A DNA stretch of 64,000 nucleotides from VSJD01 sp041653875 (lineage in GTDB: Bacteria > Verrucomicrobiota > Kiritimatiellia > JAAZAB01). The stretch covers positions 62,001 to 126,000 of the forward strand of contig JBAZEM010000002.1 in the NCBI GenBank assembly GCA_041653875.1. The letters are read 5' to 3'. A model generated the notes under the pieces. It was not told the origin of the DNA and did no database searches. It worked only from the letters and a program-made list of their open reading frames with translations. Numbering within the stretch: position 1 is the stretch's first letter; the number at the start of each line of letters is the position of its first letter. Positions 8,446 to 16,947 of this stretch are shown here, one piece after another. The translations under genes and the position numbers were made by a program.

Positions 8446-8469
8446 CGGAACCCTCCTGTTTGTATGCAT

Positions 8470-8582
8470 CGAGTTAGGCGGCCAAAGGCCGCGACTTTGC
8501 CGTTCTCTCGAACGGCGCTACAACGAGCCGGTGTAGTTGCGGTTCGATAGAACCGCTTGCCGCCGTGTGGATTGAAATTCCT
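8470..8582. repeat. 113-bp intergenic repeat, copy 1
   Basis: Identical over all 113 bases to 59974-60086, in the same orientation. It contains two head-to-head palindromes, GCCGTTCTCTCGAACGGC and GCGGTTCGATAGAACCGC. In both copies a CCCCGCAAAGCGGGG hairpin follows within about 12-20 bases. Confidence 0.95.
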
Positions 8583-8593
8583 TAGCATCAAGG

Positions 8594-8705
8594 TAGGCCC
8601 CGCAAAGCGGGGCGACTCTTTCATAACGCCCGGTGAGGGCGCCGGGCCTACAGTATCTTTGTAGGCCGCCTGCAACGCTGTAGCACTGCGGGCAGGCCGT
8701 CGGAC
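8594..8705. repeat. REP-like palindromic modules
   Basis: Three consecutive hairpin modules between the SH3 gene and rluB: GGCCCCGCAAAGCGGGGC, CGCCCGGTGAGGGCGCCGGG, and a pair around CCTGCAACGCTGTAGC / ACTGCGGGCAGG. The same modules recur at 16948, 21863, 26470 and 60098. Confidence 0.8.
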
Positions 8706-8766
8706 GTTAGGCCAACGTTCGCGCTTTGAAATTCACGATTAAATGATACCAACATCCGCACACGAA

Positions 8767-9585
8767 TCAACAAGGATTCGATCTCCGCGAGAGGGCGCCA
8801 TATTTCCGCAAGGCTTGAACTTCTTCAGATTTCAAGTGCCGCCAGGCGCCGACACGCAGGCGATCGAGGGTCAACGGGCCGATGGCTATCCGCTGGAGAC
8901 GGAGGATGACAATGCCAAGCGCCTCGAACATGCGGCGGATATGCCGGTTGCGGCCCGCCGCCAGCCGGACCTGATACTCGGCCTTTTCCGTCTGAGTTGC
9001 CACCGAGGCGATATCTTTCAGGTGCAGTCGCTCGCCCTGGGCGACAACCCCCGCGCGGAGGTGTTGTTCCTGTTCGGGTGTCAGGCGTGTCGCCGTCCAG
9101 ACCCGGTAGATCTTTTCCACACCGTGCCGGGGATGCATCAGCGTATGCGCCAGGTCGCCGTCGTTGGTCACCAGCAAAAGACCTTCGCTGTCCCGGTCAA
9201 GGCGTCCCACCGTGAATACGCGCTCGCGCAAGGGAGGCAATAAGGAGAGGAAAGTGCGACGCCCCTGCGGATCGCGCGAGGTGCACAAAAGATCGCGCGG
9301 TTTGTTCAGCACAAGGAAGATTTTCGCCTGCGGCGCCACCGGGCGCCGATCCAGCCATACGACCTGACGGGCCGGATCGATGCAGACCCCCTGCTCCCGA
9401 ACGACCTTGCCGTCCACGGAAACGCGTCCTTCGGCAATCAGCCCCTCACAGGCGCGCCGCGAGCCCAATCCGCAGGCCGCCAGGTATTTATGCAGACGCG
9501 GATGCTTGTCAGACTTGCGATTTTGTTTTGGGGAGTCCAAGGCCGCGGTCTCCCTCTTTCCATTTGCCGCCGGCGCGGAGAACAT
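8767..9585 (-). CDS. rluB: 23S rRNA pseudouridine synthase RluB-like
   Basis: Isomerises uridine in 23S rRNA (RluB/RsuA/RluE/F family). An S4 RNA-binding domain (about residues 30-85, LHKYLAACGLGSRRACEGLI) is followed by the RsuA-type catalytic domain with the active-site aspartate in GRLDRDSEGLLLVTNDGD and a C-terminal RNRHIRRMFEALG motif. The 5' end overlaps the small basic protein gene by 77 bases in another frame, so the true start may be downstream; the first conserved residues begin around codon 28. Together the two genes suggest a ribosome-related unit. Confidence 0.88.
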   Translation of the reverse strand: MFSAPAANGKRETAALDSPKQNRKSDKHPRLHKYLAACGLGSRRACEGLIAEGRVSVDGKVVREQGVCIDPARQVVWLDRRPVAPQAKIFLVLNKPRDLLCTSRDPQGRRTFLSLLPPLRERVFTVGRLDRDSEGLLLVTNDGDLAHTLMHPRHGVEKIYRVWTATRLTPEQEQHLRAGVVAQGERLHLKDIASVATQTEKAEYQVRLAAGRNRHIRRMFEALGIVILRLQRIAIGPLTLDRLRVGAWRHLKSEEVQALRKYGALSRRSNPC

Positions 9586-9664
9586 CAATCCGCTCGAAGC
9601 GTTTCATCACATTGCGCTTGGCCGTGATTTTATTGGCTGATTTCAAACTGGAATGCTGTGTCAT
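9509..9664 (-). CDS. PVC-superphylum small basic protein
   Basis: A 51-residue, Lys/Arg-rich protein beginning MTQHSSLKSANKITAKRNVM and continuing KRFERIDVLRAGGKWKEGD. The spacing HSSL...AKRNV.KRFER...WKEGD matches the short basic protein family known as a signature of Planctomycetes, Verrucomicrobia and Lentisphaerae, whose likely role is ribosome or nucleic-acid binding. GGGAGATG lies about seven bases before the ATG. It overlaps the rluB start. It is the best taxonomic marker in the window. Confidence 0.88.
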   Translation of the reverse strand: MTQHSSLKSANKITAKRNVMKRFERIDVLRAGGKWKEGDRGLGLPKTKSQV

Positions 9665-9879
9665 AATCCCATCTCCCATACCTGATTCGTTACGAATTAG
9701 TGAGGTTAATATCTGTCGGCGCCGGCAAAGTCAATGACAAAGTGAAGTTTCTTCGGCTTGACACTGAGCCGCTTCATACTTTACAGTATTACTTGCAATG
9801 GGGCGAGTTCTTCCAGCCTCAATCGCATTTCTCGAATGGAGCGAAGGCCCATGTTTCGATTAACAAAGGTATTTTATTG

Positions 9880-10323
9880 ATGAGCGCAAAACCTCCGGTA
9901 AAGCATCCGGTTCATCTGCCCAAAGACCCCTTTGCGTATATCGGTTTCTGGCAGTTAATGACGTTCGTGATGCTGATCCTGCTGGTCTGGGTCAATGAGT
10001 TGCGGGATATGACGTCCTTGTTTTTCGGCACGAGCCCGCAGGGCGCAAACATCTACCGGGGCTGCGTTTTGACTGCCGCCGTGCTGGTGGCGGCAATTGT
10101 GACTGTCGGCAACACCTATCTTCAGCAGAAGCGGGTTTTGAATTCGATGATTTCCGTTTGTTCCAGCTGCAACAAGGTGCGCGTGAACCAGCGCCAGTGG
10201 AAACAGATGGAAGCATACATCAGCGACAACTCGTTGTTGACTTTTACGCACGGATTATGCCCGGACTGCATGGAGAAAGTCATGCAGACGATCGACCAGC
10301 GCACAGCGGCGAAGAACGCATAA
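9880..10323 (+). CDS. two-helix membrane protein with a C-terminal CxxC/CxxC zinc-ribbon-like domain
   Basis: 147 residues from ATG 9880. Two membrane helices (about 22-38 and 62-78) are followed by a cytoplasmic domain with C94-x2-C97 and C127-x2-C130. The pattern CSSCNKVR...W..MEAYI...FTHGLCPDC is the same as the short tail found at the C-terminus of many PAS, GAF and receiver-domain signalling proteins, here standing alone behind a membrane anchor. A possible promoter box TTGACA lies at 9758. Divergent from the small basic protein gene. Function unknown; metal or redox sensing is only an inference. Confidence 0.7.
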   Translation: MSAKPPVKHPVHLPKDPFAYIGFWQLMTFVMLILLVWVNELRDMTSLFFGTSPQGANIYRGCVLTAAVLVAAIVTVGNTYLQQKRVLNSMISVCSSCNKVRVNQRQWKQMEAYISDNSLLTFTHGLCPDCMEKVMQTIDQRTAAKNA

Positions 10324-10335
10324 GGCGGATATTGT

Positions 10336-10367
10336 TTCGGATTTCGTGCTTCGCATTTCGGATTTCC
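10336..10367. repeat. degenerate tandem repeat (TTCGGATTTCG family)
   Basis: Three imperfect units of TTCGGATTTCGTGC/TTCGCATTTCGGATTT directly upstream of tmRNA. It belongs to the set of short degenerate arrays scattered through the window. Confidence 0.55.
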
Positions 10368-10376
10368 AAGATGTCA

Positions 10377-10732
10377 GGGGGCGACAGGTTTCGACGGGTT
10401 GGTTGAAGCTCCTGTGGCGCGCCGAGGACCCCGGTTGGCCTCGTAAAATATCCGGGAAAAAAACCATAAAAGCCAATACAGAATTGGCCCTCGCGGCTTA
10501 ATTGTTCCGCGACGTCTTACTGCTGACGATCCGCTAAGCAGACTAAGGCGACGATAGCGGGTTAGTTGCCGGGCCGCGCGACCGGGCCCGGCGGCGAAAT
10601 CAACAGGACGCTGGCTGTGGGCGCAAGGAATGCCGATCTTCCGCGCACACAGCGAGACCTTAAAGACCGGACACGCGCGTAGATGCAGGAGTGACGCTTA
10701 CTCGGACGGGGGTTCGAATCCCCCCGCCTCCA
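10377..10732 (+). ncRNA. ssrA: transfer-messenger RNA (tmRNA)
   Basis: Rescues stalled ribosomes and tags the nascent peptide. The 5' end GGGGGCGACAGGTTTCGACG and the 3' end with T-arm CGGGGGTTCGAATCCCCCCG and acceptor CGCCTCCA pair as a tRNA-like acceptor stem (7 bp with one G-U, as in E. coli). The tag is encoded at 10472-10498, reads ANTELALAA and ends with TAA. Pseudoknot-like GC stems follow in the 3' half. The terminal CCA is not encoded, unlike both tRNAs in the window. A T-rich run follows directly. Confidence 0.95.
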
Positions 10733-11279
10733 TTTTTTAATTTTTGTGACCCATTGCGCCGGCAAGCGCCAGATCGTGACTTTCATCAACGCCGGCAATA
10801 ATTTCCCACAGGTCGTCTTCTTCCCCGTCGGTGACCACGCATGACACCGTTTGACCAGCAAAGCCAGATTCTTGTGAGCGCGGGTGTGAAACATCACAAA
10901 ATCACCTTTTACCGTAAAGCGCAGTGGAACGGCGGATACCATCCGGCGTATTGTTCGAGAAGTTTACTTTTTTGGCGGATCTTTGTCTGGGGCGCCGGGA
11001 AGACACTTCGCAGGCCAGGCGCCCTCGATACCAACATTATGACAACTGTTTATTTCCCCATATGTCTTTCCGAACTCCTGAAGCCGTTTTTCGGACCACG
11101 ACACGCCATCAGGCAACACCATAATCACAGGAGACGATCTACTCCCGGATTTCTCGTCATGACCAGCATTCCGCCGTCATCGTTCGCGCTTGTAAAGTTC
11201 TATATCGAGCGAGTGACCCTGATCTACGGAACGGCAATCCGCGGTTCTGTCGAACCGCATCTACACCCCCAAAAAAATG
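10733..11279. other. 547-bp region without a confident gene; possible decayed small ORFs on the minus strand
   Basis: No complete gene is convincing. On the minus strand 11122-10964 reads a 52-residue ORF (MVLPDGVSWSEKRLQEFGKT...) with natural-looking composition. A second open stretch ending at 10737 (TDGEEDDLWEIIAGVDESHD) lacks a proper start. They may be remnants of one or two small genes. A palindrome GCGGTTCTGTCGAACCGC is at about 11240. Confidence 0.3.
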
Positions 11280-11399
11280 AGAACGTGTGAAAAAATTAAT
11301 CCGGACGCCGTGTGAGGGCACACGGCCTACAATTTCCCCATATTTTTGAGGGTTGTTGTAGGCCCGGCGCCCTCGCCGGGCGATTTTTTCACACGTTCT
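11280..11399. mobile_element. MITE-like element with perfect 17-bp terminal inverted repeats
   Basis: AGAACGTGTGAAAAAAT at 11280-11296 is exactly inverted at 11383-11399. The 86 bp between them hold two hairpins, GCCGTGTGAGGGCACACGGC and CCCGGCGCCCTCGCCGGG. No coding capacity and no obvious target-site duplication. Confidence 0.55.
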
Positions 11400-11468
11400 G
11401 ACCCATTACCACCATACCCAGGAATAGTCTTGCGCTTGCCCGCCCTCCGGCCATAATGCGTTTCCGTT

Positions 11469-12776
11469 ATGATCGCATCCTCGATTTTTTGGCAAGTACG
11501 GCAGAAACGGCGCGAACTGATCATGCTGGCCGGCATGATTGCGCTTTATTTTTTCTCCTACTTCCAGCGCGTGGCTGTGCCCGGCACGGTTTTCAACGAA
11601 CTTCAGGTGGATTTCAACGCCTCGGCGGCGGCCATTACCGCGCTGGGCGCGATCTTCCTGTACGTTTACGGGTTCTGGCAGATTTTTGCCGGCCTGCTGG
11701 CCGACCGTTTCGGCGGCGGGCGCATGTTGTCGATCGGCGGAGTGCTGATGACAGCCGGGGCGCTGATATTTCCATTGGCGCACTCCCTGCCCCTGCTTTA
11801 CACCACCCGCATCCTGGTGGCGTTCGGCGCCAGCTTCATGTATATCAGCCTGATCAAGGAAATCGACTCGCTGTTCGATCGCCGGCATTTTGCCATGCTA
11901 TTGAGCGTGACGCTTTTTTTCGGTTATTCGGGCGGGTTATTCGGCACGTTCCCGCTGGAGCGGGCCGTCGCCTGGTTCGGCTGGCGCGCCTCGTTTCTGG
12001 GAGTCGGCTTGCTCACCGCCTTCGTCCTGTTCGGCAATGTCTGGCTGACGAAAACAATCCGATGTCCTGCGCCGCAAGGCCGCCGTGCTCCCCGCCTGTT
12101 CATCAAGGATATCGTCTGCAACCGGCGCAGTTGGTTCGTTATTATTCCCGGCTCCATTAATTTTTCGATTTATTTTTTATTCCAGGCTTCCATAGGCAAA
12201 AAAATGCTGTCGGACGCCTGCGGGGCCGATTCGGCTCAAGCCGCCGCCATCATGTTCGGCATGTTGCTGACGAGTATGACCTTCACGTCTGCGGCCGGAT
12301 TCCTCGCGCGACTGATCGGCAACCGCCGCAAACCGTTAATTATCGGAGGAACCAGCCTGACCCTTGGCGCGCTCGCATTGATGCTTTGGGCCCTGGCGCA
12401 TCCATCCGGCACAGCGGGGCCGATGGCGGCCGCCTGCATTCTCATGGGGATCGGCGTCTCGGTCTCGCCGCTTTTGACCAGTTCAATGAAAGAGGTCAAT
12501 CCCGAGGAGGCCGCCGCGACCTCGGTGGGCTTGATTAACTGTCTGAGTTACCTGTGCGTAGCCGCCGCCACCAACCTGGCCGGCATGGCGATGGACGCGT
12601 TTCGCGAACAAGCCGTGGTCACGACGCAGGCCATTATTTATCCCGTCGGCGCCTATCGCGCGATCCTGCTGGGGTGCATCGCCGCCGCGGCGGCCTCCTG
12701 GATCGGCGCGTTCTTTATTTTCGAAACGCGCGGCCTGTGCGCCTACCGGCCCAGGCCAAGGCCGGTTTTTGATTGA
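11469..12776 (+). CDS. major facilitator superfamily transporter
   Basis: A 435-residue integral membrane protein with about 12 predicted helices. The loop between helices 2 and 3 carries the MFS motif A variant LLADRFGGGRML (residues 76-87), and LIGNRRKP supplies the equivalent loop in the C-terminal half. Substrate not predictable; the overall pattern recalls the sugar-phosphate/nitrate-type families. ATG 11469 is preceded by TTGCGC-16-CATAAT ending 11 bases upstream and by no clear ribosome site; ATG 11523 is an alternative start. The next gene begins after a short leader of its own. Confidence 0.85.
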   Translation: MIASSIFWQVRQKRRELIMLAGMIALYFFSYFQRVAVPGTVFNELQVDFNASAAAITALGAIFLYVYGFWQIFAGLLADRFGGGRMLSIGGVLMTAGALIFPLAHSLPLLYTTRILVAFGASFMYISLIKEIDSLFDRRHFAMLLSVTLFFGYSGGLFGTFPLERAVAWFGWRASFLGVGLLTAFVLFGNVWLTKTIRCPAPQGRRAPRLFIKDIVCNRRSWFVIIPGSINFSIYFLFQASIGKKMLSDACGADSAQAAAIMFGMLLTSMTFTSAAGFLARLIGNRRKPLIIGGTSLTLGALALMLWALAHPSGTAGPMAAACILMGIGVSVSPLLTSSMKEVNPEEAAATSVGLINCLSYLCVAAATNLAGMAMDAFREQAVVTTQAIIYPVGAYRAILLGCIAAAAASWIGAFFIFETRGLCAYRPRPRPVFD

Positions 12777-12802
12777 TTATGCGAACGGGGATGGCGTATT
12801 AT
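12773..12802 (+). promoter_or_regulatory. candidate promoter of the FHA gene
   Basis: TTGATT, an 18-bp spacer and TATTAT, overlapping the last codons of the MFS gene and about 38 bases upstream of ATG 12841. Confidence 0.35.
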
Positions 12803-12840
12803 ATTCCCCATTGGCAGGAGCCAAGCCGCGCAAAGGTCTT

Positions 12841-14160
12841 ATGGACAAACCTCAGCATCATCTGGTTGTGGAAGAAGGTCCGGACAAGGGACTTGCCATC
12901 GTTGTCCCACCGCGCGGCATCCGGGTGGGGCGCTCCTCCAACAATGACGTGGTGCTCAAAGATTCGGTCATGTCCCGTTTCCATTGCCGTTTTTTTTTCA
13001 AACCGGAAGACGGCCTGTGGGCGGAGGATCTGGGCAGCGCCAATCAAACCCTCCTGAACCAGACCCCCATGCGCGTGGCGCGCCTGCACATTGGCGACCG
13101 CCTGATCCTGGGCGACACCATCCTCAAGGTCGATAACGATCGCAGTCTGGATACCGCCACCGGCAAACTGTTCGACACGCCGGTCACGGAGGGGCACACC
13201 GCCGGCAAGATCGAATTCCGCCGCGCCGCCACCGGCAAAGAACCCGGGCGCAAACCCTTGCGCGCGGCGCTGATGACCATGCTGATTCTGCTGGCGGCGT
13301 TTGGCGCGCTGCTGTCGATTTACAAAACGCCGCCGCGCGGCCGCGCCACGGACGAGTCCAAGCCGGCCGACACCGCCCGCGCGCAAGCGCTGAGCATTTC
13401 CTACGAAAAAGTCCAGGCCGACACCAGGAACATTTTCCGCTACGTGCTGGAACTGGAAGCCAACGAGCTTTCAATCCAAATCACCGACCTGCAGAACAAA
13501 CGCCAGGTTGCCGGGCAACAGCGCCGCCAAGTGGATCCCGAAATACTGCAAAGCCTGTCCGACACCATCGAGCGAACCGATTTTTTCGCGCTTAAAGAGT
13601 CTTACCAGGGCGTTGCCGCGGATATCTGGGATTTAATCGACCTGACCGTGACCATCAACCGCAAAACCCACCGGGTGCGGGTGCTTAACACCCAGGAGCC
13701 GGAAGCGTGCAAGACCGTCCGGGAAGCCATCGAGGAATTCGGGCAGAACGAACTGGGGCTGGCCGCGCTGGCGCTGGCGCCGGGGAAGCTCATCGAGCTG
13801 GCGCGCGCCGCAGCGCTTTTGGGACGCAGTCGGTACGATCAGCGCGAAGTCAAGCACGACAATCTGGCCAAGGCCATCCGATCGCTGCGCGAAGTCGAGT
13901 GGTACCTGGAAACGATCGAGCCCAAGCCCGATTTTTATGCCGGTGCCGTGGCCCTGCGCGCGGAAGCCGAACGCGAAATGCAGGCAACCGGCGACGACCT
14001 CACGTTCCTCGCCGAGCGCGCCATCCGCCTGAGGGACTGGAGCGAGGCCGCGCTCCAATTGCGCCTGCTATGCGAAAAAATACCGGACCGCGCGGACAGC
14101 CGCCATCAGGCCGCCCGCAAGAAACTGCTCGACGTGGAACGCCATCTGAAGAAGAAATAA
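12841..14160 (+). CDS. FHA-domain membrane protein
   Basis: 439 residues. An N-terminal forkhead-associated domain (about 6-97) has the phosphothreonine-binding residues GR at 30-31, S43/S45-R-FH in MSRFHC and N68 in the following strand. One membrane helix lies at about 138-160 (LMTMLILLAAFGALLSIY). The long extracytoplasmic helical region after it has no recognised domain and may contain TPR-like repeats near the end. AAAGG lies just before the ATG. The PEGA lipoprotein follows after one base, so the two are cotranscribed and probably act together; a Ser/Thr kinase is encoded 25 kb away. Known FHA domains bind phosphothreonine; the partner here is unknown. Confidence 0.8.
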   Translation: MDKPQHHLVVEEGPDKGLAIVVPPRGIRVGRSSNNDVVLKDSVMSRFHCRFFFKPEDGLWAEDLGSANQTLLNQTPMRVARLHIGDRLILGDTILKVDNDRSLDTATGKLFDTPVTEGHTAGKIEFRRAATGKEPGRKPLRAALMTMLILLAAFGALLSIYKTPPRGRATDESKPADTARAQALSISYEKVQADTRNIFRYVLELEANELSIQITDLQNKRQVAGQQRRQVDPEILQSLSDTIERTDFFALKESYQGVAADIWDLIDLTVTINRKTHRVRVLNTQEPEACKTVREAIEEFGQNELGLAALALAPGKLIELARAAALLGRSRYDQREVKHDNLAKAIRSLREVEWYLETIEPKPDFYAGAVALRAEAEREMQATGDDLTFLAERAIRLRDWSEAALQLRLLCEKIPDRADSRHQAARKKLLDVERHLKKK

Positions 14161-14161
14161 C

Positions 14162-15574
14162 ATGCCGAAAAGATTAACCAGGCCAAAGGCGATGACTGTT
14201 TTATGTAGCCGCGGCGGTAACGCCGTGGCCGCCGGAAGTTTGACCCTTCTGACCATCACGCTTGCGGCCGTCCTGATGCTCCCGGCCTGCCGGCTGGAAC
14301 GCGCGACCGTGCGCGGCGGCCAGCTCTACGTGACTTCCACGCCGGCGGACGCCACCTTGATCTGCGATGGCGTCAACATCGGCCAGACACCGGCCACCGT
14401 CATGAATATGGCCGCCGGCGCGCACTTGCTGATCCTGCGCAAGGGCGGCTATCGCGAGGTTCGCAAAACCGTGGAATTACAATCGAGCGAGCGGCAATCC
14501 GTGGATTTGAAGCTCGAACCGCTGACCGGCCTGCTCCTGATTTTGTCCAAGCCCGCCGGGGCGGATATCGACATGGACGGCGTCAGCGTGGGCAAAACGC
14601 CACTGTGCCTGCACGACGCCGCATTTGGCCGGCATCGCATCACGATCAGCGCGCCCGGCCACCTGCCGCGCATCGTCACCGTGGACGTGGCGGATCAAGT
14701 CCCGCAGAAAATCGAGATCAACCTGATGTCGGATTCCGCCCGGCTCATGGTGGAAACCGCGCCGACCGGCGCGGTGGTCACGCTCGACGGCGCGGTCATC
14801 GGCAAAACGCCGCAGGATCTGACGGCCATCGCCAGCGGGAAACATACGGTCGAACTTGTCCTGCCGGGGTATTCCCCGTTCAAAAAAGAATTAAGCGTCC
14901 AGGCCGGCGAACAGCACACGATTAAAACGACGCTGGCGCCCCTTCCCGGCAAACTGACGGTGTTGTCCACGCCGCCGGGCGCGCGGATTTATTTGAATGA
15001 CCAATACAAGGCCGAAACCCCCTTCTCCGCGGATGTGCCGGCCGGCCAGTACGCCATCCGCGCCGAAGCGCGCGGGTTCGATGCCCAGACGCGCACGAAC
15101 GCGGTGGCGATCGGCACGGAATCCGTCCTGGAATTCAACCTGGTGAAGAGCAGCGGCGCCATCCTGATTTCCACCGAGCCGCCGGGCATTGACGTTTACA
15201 TGGACGGCGAATTACGGGGCACGACGCGCGGCCGGCATGCGATCTCGGAGCAACTGGCGGTAGATTTCGTGCCGCGCGGGAAGCGGATGCTCCAGTTCAC
15301 GCGGCCGGGCTATTTCAACATCACCCGAATGGTGGATATCCAGCCCAAGCAGACGGTGATCCTCCATGAAAGACTGAATCTCCGGCCTGTGCCGTTTGTG
15401 CCAAGCGTAATTATTCGGACCGGCCCAAACGCCGAAGATATTTTCCGCGGCATTGTGCGGGAGCGATTCGGGAACGGCAATATCAAACTGGAAATTGAGC
15501 CGGGGATCTTTAAGACATTCACCCAGGCCGAAATCATATCCATCGAGAGCCTTACGAACGCCGTGGCGCCGTAA
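14162..15574 (+). CDS. PEGA-repeat lipoprotein
   Basis: A 470-residue surface or periplasmic protein. A lipobox-like LMLPAC places the lipidated cysteine at C43 after an unusually long N-terminus. At least five PEGA repeats follow (about 53-120, 124-190, 193-258, 262-328 and 331-400), each with the G-x-TP or P-G turn such as DGVNIGQTP, DGVSVGKTP, DGAVIGKTP. PEGA domains are small beta-sandwiches common in surface proteins of PVC bacteria. The C-terminal 70 residues are unassigned. One base separates it from the FHA gene. Confidence 0.85.
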   Translation: MPKRLTRPKAMTVLCSRGGNAVAAGSLTLLTITLAAVLMLPACRLERATVRGGQLYVTSTPADATLICDGVNIGQTPATVMNMAAGAHLLILRKGGYREVRKTVELQSSERQSVDLKLEPLTGLLLILSKPAGADIDMDGVSVGKTPLCLHDAAFGRHRITISAPGHLPRIVTVDVADQVPQKIEINLMSDSARLMVETAPTGAVVTLDGAVIGKTPQDLTAIASGKHTVELVLPGYSPFKKELSVQAGEQHTIKTTLAPLPGKLTVLSTPPGARIYLNDQYKAETPFSADVPAGQYAIRAEARGFDAQTRTNAVAIGTESVLEFNLVKSSGAILISTEPPGIDVYMDGELRGTTRGRHAISEQLAVDFVPRGKRMLQFTRPGYFNITRMVDIQPKQTVILHERLNLRPVPFVPSVIIRTGPNAEDIFRGIVRERFGNGNIKLEIEPGIFKTFTQAEIISIESLTNAVAP

Positions 15575-15676
15575 AGACAGAAGACAGAGGTCAGCGTGTC
15601 ACGGCGGAGCGCCTTGGCGAAGCCGGAAGGTCAGAGATCAGAAGTCTGGTGTCTGTCGTCTGCCGTCCGTCGTCAG
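15575..15676. repeat. degenerate tandem repeats (GGTCAGA and GTCGTCTGCC families)
   Basis: Begins at the PEGA stop codon and ends at the cinA stop. Units such as AGACAGAAGACAGAGGTCAG and AAGGTCAGAGATCAGAAGTC are followed by GTCTGTCGTCTGCCGTCCGT. Members of both families recur elsewhere in the window. Confidence 0.7.
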
Positions 15677-16923
15677 TTCTTCGCCAGCAACTCCAGCCTC
15701 AGCATATTGAGGGCGGTCTTCGCCGCGCGGTCCCGGATCATGGCCCGGTCGCCCGGCAATAAAAAACGCTCCGCCACCACGCGGGGTTGACCGGCCACAT
15801 GCTTCCCCAGTCCGATCCAGACGGTGCCCACCGGTTTTTCCGGCGAGCCGCCCTCGGGCCCGGCCACGCCGCTCAACGCCAGGGCATAATCGCCCGCCGA
15901 GCGCCGCAAAGCCTGCTCCGCCATTTGCCGCACAACCGTTTCACTGACGGCGCCATCCCGGGCAATGAGATCGGCCGGAACACCCAGGGCCTCGGTTTTC
16001 ATGCGATTGGCATACACAACCCAACCGCCCAAGAACCAGGCGCTGGCGCCCGGCACTTCCGTAAACATTGCCGCCAACAGTCCCGCCGTGCAGCTTTCGG
16101 CCGTTGCCACAGTCCGGCGCCGCACACGCAGCATTTCGCCCGCGACCGCCGCCAGCGACACATCCCCTTCGCTGAAAACGGCCGTCCCCAGTTTCTGTTT
16201 GACGACGTTCACAACGCGTCCCAATTCGGTTTGGGCCTGCCGGCGCGTAGAAAAATCGCTGCGGATTCGGACGGACACGAGGCCGGCTGAAACCGTCGTG
16301 CCGACCGTCGGATTCCGATCCCGCCGCATCAGGTCGCCCAGCATTTCGCCCACCACGGATTCGCCGAGACCAAATGTATTGATCTTGCGCGTTAAAATAG
16401 TCCGTCCCGTCCGGGCGGCGAGCAAGGGCGCCAGATGGCGTTCGAACATGGCCTTCATTTCGGAGGGAACGCCGGGCAGGGCAAAGACCAGCGCAGTCCC
16501 TACGCCCAAGCGCAATCCCGGAGCCGTGCCCAGCGGATTATCGAGCATATCGGCGCCCTCCGGGGCCATGGCCTGCGCACGGTTGCTCTCGCTCATCGCC
16601 CGGCCAAGGTCTTTGAAAAACCGCTCGATCCGGGCGAGCGAGGGCGCATGCAGAACCAGCGGCACATTCCGGAGTTTGGCCAAAGCCGGCCGCGTCAAAT
16701 CATCCTGGGTCGGCCCCAGCCCGCCGGTAATCAGCACCCAGTCGGCCAATTCCGACGCCGCCTGCACGGTCCGAACGATTGCGCCCTGGTCATCCGGCAC
16801 GGTCAGGTGCGAGCGGGTCAGGACGCCCAATTCCGCCAGCCGCGCGCTGAGCCAGGCGCTGTTGGTATCCAGCGTTTGCCCCAAGGTCAATTCATCGCCC
16901 ACGGATATAATGATTGCCTGCAT
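15673..16923 (-). CDS. cinA: CinA: competence/damage-inducible protein with NMN deamidase domain
   Basis: 416 residues. The N-terminal MoaB/MogA-like domain (about 1-170) has SVGDELTLGQTLDTNSAWL and ITGGLGPTQDDLTR; the C-terminal PncC domain (about 255-416) has ATAESCTAGLLAA and SGVAGPEGGSPEKPVGTVW. The second domain deamidates nicotinamide mononucleotide, recycling the pyridine nucleotide by-product of bacterial DNA ligase. The full two-domain length is normal. Its stop codon abuts a tandem-repeat array shared with the convergent PEGA gene. Confidence 0.93.
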   Translation of the reverse strand: MQAIIISVGDELTLGQTLDTNSAWLSARLAELGVLTRSHLTVPDDQGAIVRTVQAASELADWVLITGGLGPTQDDLTRPALAKLRNVPLVLHAPSLARIERFFKDLGRAMSESNRAQAMAPEGADMLDNPLGTAPGLRLGVGTALVFALPGVPSEMKAMFERHLAPLLAARTGRTILTRKINTFGLGESVVGEMLGDLMRRDRNPTVGTTVSAGLVSVRIRSDFSTRRQAQTELGRVVNVVKQKLGTAVFSEGDVSLAAVAGEMLRVRRRTVATAESCTAGLLAAMFTEVPGASAWFLGGWVVYANRMKTEALGVPADLIARDGAVSETVVRQMAEQALRRSAGDYALALSGVAGPEGGSPEKPVGTVWIGLGKHVAGQPRVVAERFLLPGDRAMIRDRAAKTALNMLRLELLAKN

Positions 16924-16947
16924 ATAACCAGTTATCGGTTTTCAAGT

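Noticed and set aside
10377..10732. Encoded CCA at the tmRNA 3' end
   Set aside because: The final CCA letters belong to the acceptor strand plus discriminator; pairing with the 5' GGGGGCG fails if they are taken as the CCA tail.
10562..10942. A 126-codon minus-strand frame
   Set aside because: It lies largely antisense to the tmRNA 3' half, so the apparent protein is not credible there.
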